From contig NZ_JADQTO010000001.1 in NCBI RefSeq assembly GCF_015704865.1, forward strand, positions 372,001-436,000: a stretch of 64,000 bases of DNA, read 5' to 3'. Source of the stretch: Actinoplanes aureus (GTDB lineage: Bacteria; Actinomycetota; Actinomycetes; Mycobacteriales; Micromonosporaceae). Below the pieces are notes generated by a model. The model ran no database searches. It was not told the origin of the DNA and saw only the letters and a list, made by a program, of their open reading frames with translations. The position numbers were made by a program, and so were the translations under genes. Shown one piece after another: positions 43,704 through 52,364 of this stretch. Each line of letters starts with the position of its first letter. Within the stretch, counting starts at the first letter, position 1.

Positions 43704-45243
43704 CGTGAGCGGGCTCAGCGGATCACGGTTGGCGATCGTGGGCGGAGGCGCCACGGCCGTCCTGCTGCTCGATGCCATCGACCGCGCCGGAGTCCGGTCA
43801 CCCCTGCAGATCAGCGTGTACGAGCCGAGGCTCGTGCCCGGTCCCGGCCGGCCCTACGGCGAGGACCCGGACGCGGCGCTGATCAACCGTCCCGCCGACC
43901 GGATGTCGATCCGGCACACCGAGCCGCTGGACTTCGTGGACTGGCTGAAGGCGGCGACCCGGCAGGGTCATGTGGCGGCGGTGGATCCGGAGGCGCGTTT
44001 CCAGCCGAGGTGGCTGTTCGGCGCGTACCTCCGGGCCCGCCTGGGCGAGCTGCTGGCGCGGCTGGCGGCACGCGGGGTGCGGGTGGAATTCCACCGGGCG
44101 ACCGTCGACGACATCATCCACCAGGACGGCGGGTTCATCGTCGCCACCTCGGTGACCCAGGCGCGGGCGTACGACGCCGTCGTCCTGTGCCTGGGCACGC
44201 CGCGGCCCGCCGACCCGTACCGGTTGCGCGGGCTGCCCGGATTCCTGGCCGATCCGTACCCGCTGCCGGAGCATGTCGGGACGGACGGGCCGGTCACCGT
44301 CCTCGGCACCAACCTGACCGCGATGGATCTCACCACCGCGCTCCTGCGCCGCGGCCGGAACGCCCCGATCCTTCTCATGTCGCGCCGTGGCCTGGTGCCC
44401 AGCGTCCGAGGGCCGGTCGCGACCGCCGCCCCCGAGGCGGTCGAGGAGCTGACGAGGGTGGTCCGCCGGACGCCACCGGCCGGGCTCTGGAGTGCGACCC
44501 GGCGGACGCTGCGCCGCCACCTCGTTCTCCGGCAGGCGGAGCTGACCGAGGTCGCTCTCGACCTCACACCCGGTGAACGCCCGGCCGACCGGCTGCGGCG
44601 GCACCTGGACCGGGTCGATGACCCGACGTGCTGGCGGGCGGGTCTTCTCACGCTGCTGGACCCGGTCGGCGAGCTCCTGTGGCAACGGCTGCCCATGGTG
44701 ACCCGGCGACACTTCCTCGAGCGCGTCAACCCTCGCGTCTCGCAAGTGCTCAACCCGATGCCCCCGTCCACCGCGGCCACGCTGCTCCAGGCCGTCTCCG
44801 ACGGGCGGGTCGAGGTGATCGCCGGGGTCACCGGCGTGACACCCGCCCGGGACGGCTTCGTCGTGGCGGCAGGCGGTCGCACGTACCGGACACGCACCCT
44901 GCTCAACGCGGTCCGGGCGACCCACTACGACGACGGCGAACCACCCGGCAGGCTGCTGGCCCGGCTGGCCGGCCGGGGCCTCGCGCGCCCGCACCCGTGC
45001 GGGGGCGTGCACATCGATTTCGACACCAACCGGATCCAGGGCGCGCCGGACGGCCTCTACGCCCTCGGCCACCCCACAGCCGGCGACGTCTACTACGCCA
45101 ACGCCGGCTCACTGCTCGGCATCAGCGCACGAGCCGAACACATCGTGCGGGACATGTGCCCGCGGAACACGCATCCACCCCGGCCGGGACGGCGCCGGGA
45201 CATCCGCGGCAAGCCGACGGCGACCTCGTCGCTGGGCATCTGA
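43693..45243 (+). CDS. FAD/NAD(P)-binding oxidoreductase (NAD_binding_9 type)
   Basis: A 516-residue flavoprotein. The N-terminal dinucleotide fold has LAIVGGGATAV, and a further nucleotide-binding stretch occurs near VTVLGTNLTAMD. The motif NRPADRMSIRH is typical of the FAD-NAD(P)-binding family related to N-hydroxylating and Baeyer-Villiger monooxygenases, but several members have no known reaction. The start is TTG 43693 (overlapping the oxidase gene by 11 bases) or GTG 43705; neither has a strong ribosome binding site, so coupling to the upstream gene is likely. Its position suggests action on the same small amino acid. Confidence 0.78.
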   Translation: MTDDVSGLSGSRLAIVGGGATAVLLLDAIDRAGVRSPLQISVYEPRLVPGPGRPYGEDPDAALINRPADRMSIRHTEPLDFVDWLKAATRQGHVAAVDPEARFQPRWLFGAYLRARLGELLARLAARGVRVEFHRATVDDIIHQDGGFIVATSVTQARAYDAVVLCLGTPRPADPYRLRGLPGFLADPYPLPEHVGTDGPVTVLGTNLTAMDLTTALLRRGRNAPILLMSRRGLVPSVRGPVATAAPEAVEELTRVVRRTPPAGLWSATRRTLRRHLVLRQAELTEVALDLTPGERPADRLRRHLDRVDDPTCWRAGLLTLLDPVGELLWQRLPMVTRRHFLERVNPRVSQVLNPMPPSTAATLLQAVSDGRVEVIAGVTGVTPARDGFVVAAGGRTYRTRTLLNAVRATHYDDGEPPGRLLARLAGRGLARPHPCGGVHIDFDTNRIQGAPDGLYALGHPTAGDVYYANAGSLLGISARAEHIVRDMCPRNTHPPRPGRRRDIRGKPTATSSLGI

Positions 45244-45264
45244 ACGACGTCCAAGGGAGAGAAC

Positions 45265-46488
45265 ATGCATCGGTGGTTTCCCAACCGCGACGCGACATTC
45301 GCGGCCGGCCTGGCCGGCCAGGTGCCGCGTATGCCCGCCAACCCTGAGCACCTGGAGCAGGCCGCTCTCGAGCACCTGCCTGCCGAGGTCTGGTCCTTCA
45401 TCGCTCGCGGTGCGGGCAGCGGACGGACGTTGGCCGCCAACCGGCGGGCCTTCAACCGGTGGGAACTGGTTCCGCGCATGCTGACCGGGATCGACACCGC
45501 CGACCTCACCACGAAGCTGTTCGGCACCACACTCACCGCGCCGCTGATGCTGGCACCCATCGGGCTCGCCGGACTCGCGCACGCCCGCGGCGAGGCGCCC
45601 GCCGCCCAGGTCGTACGCGATCTCGGGCTCGGCATGATCCTGTCGAACTCCTCCTCACTGTCGCTGGAGGAGGTGGCGGAAGAGGCGCCCGGGGCCAATC
45701 TCTGGTTCCAGCTGCACCCGCCGAAGAGCGAGGCACTGGCCGTATCCATGGTCCAGCGGGCGGAGAAGGCCGGCTACCAGACCATCGTGGTCACCATCGA
45801 CTCGTGGACGCGGGGGTGGCGGCCGGCCGACCTCGACTACGCGTACGACCCGTTTCTCCGGGGCCACGGCATGGGCACGTTCCTCGCCGACCCGGAGTTC
45901 TGCCGCCCGCTCCCGTCCGACGTACCGCACGGCAGCAAGGAGTGGAACGAGAACCTCGCGACCAGATGGCGCGAGGTCTTCGGCCACTCTCACCTGTCGT
46001 TCGACTACCTCGCCACGCTGCGCACCGTGACCGACCTCCCGATCCTGGTCAAGGGAGTCCTGCACCCCGACGACGCGGACCTGGCGATCGAGCACGGCGC
46101 CGACGGCATCGTGGTGTCCAACCACGGTGGGCGCCAGGTCGACCGATCACGTGCCGCCCTGGATGCCCTGCCCGACGTGGCGGCACGCGTCGCCGGCCGG
46201 GTGCCGGTGCTGTTCGACTCCGGGGTGCGCACCGGCGCGGACGCCAGCATCGCGCTCGGCCTGGGTGCCGACGTGGTGCTCCTCGGCCGCCCCTGGATCT
46301 ACGGGCTCGCCATCGACGGCGCCAACGGAGTACGGCACGTGCTCGAAGCCGTTCTCGCCGAGCTGGAGCTGACCGTGCTCATGCTCGGCGCCGGCACCGT
46401 CGGCGAGCTCCGGCGGTGCGTAGAGCCCGCGTACCACGCGCGCCCGCGGGAAGCGGGAGACACCCATCATGATCGCCGCCCGAGCTGA
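45265..46488 (+). CDS. FMN-dependent alpha-hydroxy acid oxidase (lactate 2-monooxygenase-like)
   Basis: A 407-residue TIM-barrel flavoenzyme. The catalytic base is H287 in SNHGGRQVD, the FMN-contacting lysine is K263 in LVKGV, and the DSGVRTGAD motif binds the phosphate. Overall features resemble lactate 2-monooxygenases of actinomycetes. It oxidises a 2-hydroxy acid to the 2-oxo acid. In antibiotic clusters a relative makes phenylglyoxylates for arylglycines, but the substrate here is unknown. GGGAGA precedes the ATG. It is embedded in the tailoring operon with 21 and 12 base gaps. Confidence 0.85.
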   Translation: MHRWFPNRDATFAAGLAGQVPRMPANPEHLEQAALEHLPAEVWSFIARGAGSGRTLAANRRAFNRWELVPRMLTGIDTADLTTKLFGTTLTAPLMLAPIGLAGLAHARGEAPAAQVVRDLGLGMILSNSSSLSLEEVAEEAPGANLWFQLHPPKSEALAVSMVQRAEKAGYQTIVVTIDSWTRGWRPADLDYAYDPFLRGHGMGTFLADPEFCRPLPSDVPHGSKEWNENLATRWREVFGHSHLSFDYLATLRTVTDLPILVKGVLHPDDADLAIEHGADGIVVSNHGGRQVDRSRAALDALPDVAARVAGRVPVLFDSGVRTGADASIALGLGADVVLLGRPWIYGLAIDGANGVRHVLEAVLAELELTVLMLGAGTVGELRRCVEPAYHARPREAGDTHHDRRPS

Positions 46489-46500
46489 AAGGCATCCCAC

Positions 46501-47892
46501 ATGCGACGTTCGAGTACGGTTCTTGTGGTCGGCGGGGGACCTTCCGGCTCCACCGCGGCCACCTTCCTCGCCCGCAACAACGTCGACGTGACAATCCTGG
46601 AGCGCGACTTCTTCCCCCGGTATCACGTCGGCGAGTCACTCTCGCTGTCCGTCGTACGCATGATGGACCTGCTCGGCGTGTCGGAGAAGCTCAACGAGTT
46701 CGGCTTCCGCCACAAGGCCGGCTCCTACTACGAGTGGGGCGACGAGAAATGGGACCTCCCGTTCACCGACGTACCCGGCGGTAAGCACAGCTGGCAGGTG
46801 ACCCGCGCCGACTTCGACAAGATCCTGCTGGATCACGCGCGGGAAGAAGGCGTCGAGGTACACGAGGGACACCGGGTCACCGAGGTCCGCTTCGACGGCG
46901 ACCGGGCCGTGGCGGCGCAGTGGAAGAACGCCGACGGTGAGACCGGCGAGATCGAGTTCGACTACCTGATCGACGCGTCCGGCCGGGCCGGCCTGCTGGC
47001 CCAGAAATACTTCAAGAACCGCCGGATGCACGACGTCTTCCGCAACATCGGCGTCTGGTCCTACTGGAAGGGCGCGCACGACATCCCGGAGGGACCCGAT
47101 GGGGCGGTCTCGGTCTGCAGCGTTCCAGAGGGATGGATCTGGATCATCCCGCTGCACAACGGCATCACCAGCATCGGGCTGGTCACCGACAAGAAGAGCT
47201 TCTACGAGCGGCGCAAGTCACCCGCGGACGTCGAGGCGATCTACAACCAGGCCGTCCACTCGCATCCGCTGGTGGAGCGGACGATCGCCGGCGCCAAGCG
47301 GGTGTCCAAGATGCACACCGAGACCGACTACTCGTACGTGGCCGACAGCTTCACCGGACCGGGCTACCTGATCTCCGGTGACTCCGCCTGCTTCCTGGAC
47401 CCGCTGCTGTCCACCGGTGTGCACCTGGCCACGTTCAGCGGCATGCTCGCCGCCGCCACCGTGACGTCGATCGTGCAGGGCGACGTGTCCGAGAAGCGGG
47501 GACTCAAGTTCTACGAGACCGCATACCGCTATTCGTACGAGCGGCTCCTGGTTCTCGTCTCGGTCTTCTACGACAGCTACCGGGGCAAGGACGACTACTT
47601 CTACCGCGGGCAGTCCCTCACCCGGGGCGAGCAGCGGCGCCTGCACATCCACGAGGCCTTCCTGAGCATCATCGCCGGTGTGGAGGACCTGGCCGACGCG
47701 ACCACGGCGGACGCGTACCAGGCCATCGAGCAGGCGCTGCACGGAGGCGAGCAGCCCGGGGCGGTGCCGCCCACCCGCGTGCACAGCCAGTCGCGGGAAT
47801 GGACGCTCCTGGCCGATTCCGTGGCCAACACGATCGAAGGCATGTACATGACCATGGAACCCAGCGTGCGGCTGCACGACACCAGCGAGTGA
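46501..47892 (+). CDS. flavin-dependent halogenase
   Basis: A 463-residue FADH2-dependent halogenase. The FAD fold motif GGGPSGSTAA is at 11-20, the halogenase motif WxWxIP is present as WIWIIP (212-217), and K72 in FRHKAG aligns with the active-site lysine of carrier-protein-dependent halogenases such as PltA (from memory). The C-terminal domain (about 345-463) is the kind found in halogenases acting on tethered or phenolic substrates, not in tryptophan halogenases. It likely chlorinates an electron-rich ring on a carrier or a free phenol/pyrrole. It needs FADH2 from the flavin reductase at 41055-41651. Start ATG 46501; gap to the previous gene 12 bases. Confidence 0.9.
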   Translation: MRRSSTVLVVGGGPSGSTAATFLARNNVDVTILERDFFPRYHVGESLSLSVVRMMDLLGVSEKLNEFGFRHKAGSYYEWGDEKWDLPFTDVPGGKHSWQVTRADFDKILLDHAREEGVEVHEGHRVTEVRFDGDRAVAAQWKNADGETGEIEFDYLIDASGRAGLLAQKYFKNRRMHDVFRNIGVWSYWKGAHDIPEGPDGAVSVCSVPEGWIWIIPLHNGITSIGLVTDKKSFYERRKSPADVEAIYNQAVHSHPLVERTIAGAKRVSKMHTETDYSYVADSFTGPGYLISGDSACFLDPLLSTGVHLATFSGMLAAATVTSIVQGDVSEKRGLKFYETAYRYSYERLLVLVSVFYDSYRGKDDYFYRGQSLTRGEQRRLHIHEAFLSIIAGVEDLADATTADAYQAIEQALHGGEQPGAVPPTRVHSQSREWTLLADSVANTIEGMYMTMEPSVRLHDTSE

Positions 47893-47905
47893 GGAAGGAA
47901 CGACG

Positions 47906-48649
47906 ATGGTAGACCTGAACAGCGAGATTCTCGAGGACACCTACGCCGTCACTCCTCGAACCGTCCCGATCCGTTACCGCGAGCGCGTCCGATACGACCG
48001 CGACGCCGTGCACGGCGTTCTCGACGCGGGCCTCGTCGCGAACGTGGCGTTCGTCCTGGACGGCGCCCCGTCCGCACTTCCCGCGGTGTACGCCCGGCTG
48101 GGCGAGACCCTCTACCTGCACGGTTCCCGCGCCGGCCGGTTCGCGCGGCTGGGCGCGGAGCAGGCGGACGTCTGCGTCACGGTGACCCACCTGGACGGCC
48201 TGGTGTTCGCACGTGCCTGGCTCATCCACTCGGTCGCGTACCGCAGTGTCGTCGTCCACGGCAAGATCCGGCTGGTGACCGACGACGAGGAGCGGATGAC
48301 CGGGCTCGCCGCCATCCTGGAGCACGTCGCCACCGGGCGCAGTGCCCAGGCGCGGCCGCCCACCCGGCAGGAGTTCGCCTCCGTCGCCGTGGTCGCGGTC
48401 GACCTGGAGGAGGTGTCGTGCAAGATCCGCCGCGAGGAGCAGAGCAAGTTCGAGCCGGCCGACCTCCAGGGCGGATGCTGGGCCGGGTTCGTACCCCTGC
48501 GCCAGGTCGCGCTGGAGGCACGATCCGCACCGGACCTTCCGGCGGAGGTGACCATGCCGCCGATCGTCGACGGCTACCGCGGCCCCTTCCCGGTGACCGA
48601 CGAGGCCATGAGCACCGTGCCGGCGCCGCCGGCCCGGCCGGCGAACTGA
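47906..48649 (+). CDS. PNPOx-like flavin-binding split-barrel protein
   Basis: A 247-residue protein of the pyridoxamine 5'-phosphate oxidase-like superfamily (Pyridox_ox_2 type): an N-terminal six-stranded barrel with YLHGSRAGRF, and the long KIRREEQSKF segment near the flavin site. Members bind FMN, F420 or haem, and many are reductases or oxidases of unknown substrate. It is in the middle of the tailoring operon with GGAAGGAA before ATG 47906, and the GlpK-like gene begins 13 bases later. A role in reducing a C=C or C=N bond is plausible but not shown. Confidence 0.8.
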   Translation: MVDLNSEILEDTYAVTPRTVPIRYRERVRYDRDAVHGVLDAGLVANVAFVLDGAPSALPAVYARLGETLYLHGSRAGRFARLGAEQADVCVTVTHLDGLVFARAWLIHSVAYRSVVVHGKIRLVTDDEERMTGLAAILEHVATGRSAQARPPTRQEFASVAVVAVDLEEVSCKIRREEQSKFEPADLQGGCWAGFVPLRQVALEARSAPDLPAEVTMPPIVDGYRGPFPVTDEAMSTVPAPPARPAN

Positions 48650-48662
48650 CCGAGGAGGGGTG

Positions 48663-50243
48663 ATGAGTGAGTTGATCGGTTCGCTCTACCTGACCGGGAC
48701 GGGCGTCAGATTCATCGTGTACGACGCCGCCGGCGTCCAGGTGGCACGCCACGAAACCGGGTACGGCCGCAGTTCTCCGGAACCGGACCGGACGGAGTAC
48801 GACCCCGGCGAGATCTGGCAGGCGGCCCAGGCGTCCGTCACGGCGGCGCTCGCCGGGCCGGCCGTGTCGGCCGCTGATCTGGCGGCTCTGGGCATCGCGA
48901 ACCAGCGGGACACGACCGTTGTCTGGAACCGGCGCACGGGTCAGCCGTACCACCCGGCGATCGGTGGCTTCGACCGGCGATCCGGCGGGCACATCGTCGC
49001 ACTGGGTGACCAGGCGGCGATCATCCGGAAAAAGACCGGCCTGACGCCCGACGCGCTGTTCGCCGCCGGCAAGATCAAATGGATTCTCGACAACGTGGCC
49101 GGGGCCAGGGCGGATGCCGAGGCCGGCGAAGCGCTCTTCGGCACGCTCGACAGCTGGCTGATCTGGAATCTGACCGGCGGTACCGCCGGTGGCCGGCACG
49201 TCACCGACGTCACCAACGCCAGCCGCACGATGCTGATGAGCCTGGACACCGAGGACTGGGACGAGGAGTTGCTCGCTCTGTTCGGGGTGCCACCGGCCAT
49301 GCTTCCGGAGATCCTGCCCTCGTCGGCGCAGGGCGCGTTCGGTGCCACCACGGCGTCCGGGCCGTTCGGTGCCGAGGTGCCGATCGGCGCCGTACTGGCC
49401 GGGAAACAGGCCGGGTTGGTCGGCCAGCAGTGCTTCCGGCGCGGTCAGGCCCGGTACAACTGCGAGGCGAGCAGCACCCTGTTGCTGAACACCGGCACCG
49501 CCCGAGCCGACGCGGGCGAGAACGTGCTCACCACGGTCGCCTACCGCTTCGGCATCGAGCCCACCACCTATGCCCTGGAGGCGCTGGTCCCCTTCACCGG
49601 GGCCACCATCCAGTGGCTGGTCGACGGGCTCGGCATCATCCGCGGTGTCGGCGAGGTCGAGGCGATGGCCCGCCGCGCGGACGATCCCGAGGGGATGTAT
49701 TTCGTGCCGGCGTTCACCGGTCTGACGCTACCCAGGCGGGACCCCGGTGCCCGTGGCGCCATGGTCGGCTTCGAACCCTGGCACAGTCAGAACCATGTGG
49801 CCCGGGCCACCCTGCACGCTCTCGCCTACCAGGCTCGTGACCTTCTCCAGTCGATTCAGGAGAGCTCAGGCGCAGTCGCGCGGCAGGTGCGCGTGGACGG
49901 CCACGGCGCGTGGTTCGACATGTGCATGCAGATTCACGCGGACATCCTCGGGATCGGCCTGAGCCGTCCCGCGGATGTCGCCGACGTGGGCGCTCTCGGC
50001 GCCGCCTACGCGGCGGGCCTCGCGGCCGGAATCTGGCAGAGCGTCGACGAGATCGCCGCGACCCGGCGGGAGAACCACCGCTGGTCTCCGCAGTGGATGG
50101 AAGATCAACGGCAGCGCGGTCACGCCGGCTGGCTCCGGGCGATCGAGCGCTGCAACGGTTGGGCCGGCACAGAGGCCACGCCGACCGGCGATCACTGGGC
50201 GACGCTGACCGGCGCCGAATGGCGGGCCGACGGATCCCGATGA
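48663..50243 (+). CDS. glycerol-kinase homologue with degenerate catalytic site
   Basis: A 526-residue FGGY-fold protein that is clearly GlpK-derived: LGIANQRDTTVVW, GTLDSWLIWNLTGG and TDVTNASRT are nearly those of glycerol kinase. Key residues are lost. The phosphate-1 loop DQGTTS reads YLTGTG at 9-14, the catalytic aspartate of GDQQAALxGQ is K248 in AGKQAG, the TYGTG loop reads CEASS at 267-271, WQDxR reads GGFDRR at 101-106, and the last phosphate loop reads DGHGAW. ATP-dependent glycerol phosphorylation is therefore unlikely. ATG 48663 follows GAGGAGGGG. As the last gene of the operon it may be a repurposed or scaffold protein. Confidence 0.85.
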   Translation: MSELIGSLYLTGTGVRFIVYDAAGVQVARHETGYGRSSPEPDRTEYDPGEIWQAAQASVTAALAGPAVSAADLAALGIANQRDTTVVWNRRTGQPYHPAIGGFDRRSGGHIVALGDQAAIIRKKTGLTPDALFAAGKIKWILDNVAGARADAEAGEALFGTLDSWLIWNLTGGTAGGRHVTDVTNASRTMLMSLDTEDWDEELLALFGVPPAMLPEILPSSAQGAFGATTASGPFGAEVPIGAVLAGKQAGLVGQQCFRRGQARYNCEASSTLLLNTGTARADAGENVLTTVAYRFGIEPTTYALEALVPFTGATIQWLVDGLGIIRGVGEVEAMARRADDPEGMYFVPAFTGLTLPRRDPGARGAMVGFEPWHSQNHVARATLHALAYQARDLLQSIQESSGAVARQVRVDGHGAWFDMCMQIHADILGIGLSRPADVADVGALGAAYAAGLAAGIWQSVDEIAATRRENHRWSPQWMEDQRQRGHAGWLRAIERCNGWAGTEATPTGDHWATLTGAEWRADGSR

Positions 50244-50250
50244 GCCGTCC

Positions 50251-50277
50251 GGGACCGCGACCTCGCGTCGCGGTCCC
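50251..50277. terminator. bidirectional terminator hairpin
   Basis: GGGACCGCGAC (50251-50261) and GTCGCGGTCCC (50267-50277) form a perfect 11-bp stem with the loop CTCGC between the convergent kinase-like and AraC genes. Confidence 0.8.
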
Positions 50278-50284
50278 GTCCGGT

Positions 50285-51283
50285 TCAGCTCGCCGGGTTG
50301 ATCCGCCGCAGGGTCTCCGAGGGCTTCTCCTGGTACTTCTGGTAGTACTCGCGGGCGAAGCGTCCGAAGTGATGCAGCCCCCAGCGGGCGGCGACCTCAC
50401 TGACGCGCTTGCGCTCGCTGGCCGGAGCCATGAGTTCGCTGCGCACCCGCTCGAATCGAACGTGCCGCAGGTAGGCGTGCGGGGTGAGCCCGAGCCGTCG
50501 CCGGAACTGCCGTTCCAGGGTGCGTACGCTCAGACCCGCCGCCCGGGCCAGTTCCGTCACCGTGTAGTCCCGCTGCGGATACGTGTCGATCAGCAGGATG
50601 GCGGTGTCCACGGGAGTGCGCTTCTTGCCGGCGGCCAGTTTGTACAGCACATCGCTGTAGGTGTTCGGCTGGGCGAGCAGGAGGCCGGTCATCAGCGCCC
50701 GCTCGATCTCCGCCGTCATCAGCGGATGATCGAGCATGCCGTCACCGGCGTCGGCCAGGTCGGCGAACGACCGCAGCACCCGGTACCAGTCCCGGGCCGC
50801 GCCCGAGGTCACGTCCATGGCCATCGCGAACTGCAGAGGACCAGGCGGCTGCGAGGTCAGCAGGCTCCGGCTGTGCGCGCGCAGGTTTCCGACGTCCAGG
50901 CTCACGACGAGTTGACCGCAGTCGGCGGTGCATCGCATGCTCACCGGCTCGTCCTGGGACAGCACCGCCGCCGCACCGGGTTCGATGACGAGGCGTTCCT
51001 TCGAGTCGTGCACGCTGGCGCGGCCGCTCAGCGGTACGTGGACGAGGTAGGACGGCCGGCCCGGCTCCAGCCGGACGTGCACGTCGGTCCCGAACGCCAC
51101 GTAGCTGAGCATCACCGATCGGAACTGGTGGGTGTGCAGACGGATGTCGGTGCGGCGGTCGCCGCCGACGATCAACTTGTGCGGCCCCCACACGTTCTCG
51201 AGCTCACCGCTCGCCTGGGCCAGGTCGGATGTGTGAATCACTCGGTGGCGTCCGAGCAGCGAGTGCTCAAGGTCAACGGCCAT
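50285..51283 (-). CDS. AraC-family transcriptional regulator
   Basis: A 332-residue activator-like protein. The N-terminal 180 residues match the AraC_binding_2 domain (long beta-rich region with YLVHVPLSG). The C-terminal DNA-binding part has two helix-turn-helix units; the first is TVTELARAAGLSVRTLERQF. The ending GRFAREYYQKYQEKPSETLRR is typical of the family. ATG 51283 with GGGGGAA is preferred over 51352. It ends convergent to the tailoring operon and is the only regulator seen inside the cluster, so it may control it. Confidence 0.9.
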   Translation of the reverse strand: MAVDLEHSLLGRHRVIHTSDLAQASGELENVWGPHKLIVGGDRRTDIRLHTHQFRSVMLSYVAFGTDVHVRLEPGRPSYLVHVPLSGRASVHDSKERLVIEPGAAAVLSQDEPVSMRCTADCGQLVVSLDVGNLRAHSRSLLTSQPPGPLQFAMAMDVTSGAARDWYRVLRSFADLADAGDGMLDHPLMTAEIERALMTGLLLAQPNTYSDVLYKLAAGKKRTPVDTAILLIDTYPQRDYTVTELARAAGLSVRTLERQFRRRLGLTPHAYLRHVRFERVRSELMAPASERKRVSEVAARWGLHHFGRFAREYYQKYQEKPSETLRRINPAS

Positions 51284-52364
51284 ACGTTCCCCCGTGAGAA
51301 GTGGTCGTCGGTACGCGTCTGTTGCGGAGAGGAGGCGCCTGCCAAGGACCACGCGGGCACTCGCTGCCCTACGAACGGTGAGGTGGACGTCTCCGTGGGC
51401 CGGCGCCGTGCTGACACCCGCGCTCGCCTTCGAACCGGAGGCTTTGAGTTCGTCGCGGAAGCGTGCTCAGGCACTCCGGCGCGGCGTCGTCATGAGCTAT
51501 GAGAGAGGTGTTCAGCCCATCATGCGAAGCAGTCCGCACCGCTATGAATTGAGCTGCGCCAATCGTATGTTGGGCAAGCATTTACGTCAACAAGTTCTGT
51601 CGGCCATCATGCCCAATGACGCTTTCGCAGTTCTCGATCAATTCAAAGATTACTTTGTGCGCGGGCGGCTGCGACAAATCAACCGCGATTTATTTTCAGT
51701 CATCCCACAAAGGTCACTCAGTGCACCGGCGACACCGTCCACGCAAAGATCCCAGATGCCATGGCCTGCATCTACCGGCACGGTACCGGGACGCCACCGC
51801 TCGCCCAGCGTGACCGGTTCAGCCCAAGCCCTCGGCCGCCCGTACGCAGTGCCGCATACCCGCCGTAGTTGCCGTTTCCCGAGGGCCGCACCGTGCTGAT
51901 ACACGCCCCTTGACGTGCGATCACGTCCGTGGTTAGGCCTTTGATCGCACGATCGACGGCCGACCAGGCCCAATGCCGTCCGGACCGATCCCGGACAGCT
52001 CGCTCCGACCGCACCGGCGGTACGCACACCGGCCGCGCCACAAACAATAGGTATCGGAAATTTAAATAGACCTTCTTCAATTCGACAGAAAGATGGTAAT
52101 CTTACTTCAGCCGCACCCGTGTTCTCTACCGACACGGGCATTGACAGGCATTCACTCACTTCCACTCACGTGAAGCGCGGACAGCCATCACGCATCGTCG
52201 AGGTGGCATTTCAAAGCTTATCCGTGGTTTCCACGGCCGGAGTCCCGGCGCTGTGACATTGCGGTATCGCGGCCCGGCGACTGTCGACCGGAGATGAGGC
52301 GCGCGCTTTTCCGCCGGCGTGCGGCGCACACCAGCCTTGTAACCGTTAGCGAAGGTAGGTAGCA
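51284..52364. other. long AT-richer region without a convincing gene
   Basis: 1,081 bases between two divergent genes. GC falls sharply around 51520-51720 and 52040-52220. A frame from 51490 to about 51730 gives a protein-like stretch (LGKHLRQQVLSAIMPNDAFA), but its third positions are unusually AT-rich and no ribosome binding site or homology is recognisable. A GACGTGCGATCACGTC imperfect palindrome lies at 51911-51926. The region may hold promoters for the AraC and antiporter genes, a small RNA, or the decayed end of a foreign insertion. Confidence 0.5.

Noticed and set aside
51490..51900. Possible small gene in the AT-rich gap
   Set aside because: No ribosome binding site, foreign third-position bias and no family match; reported only as a region.
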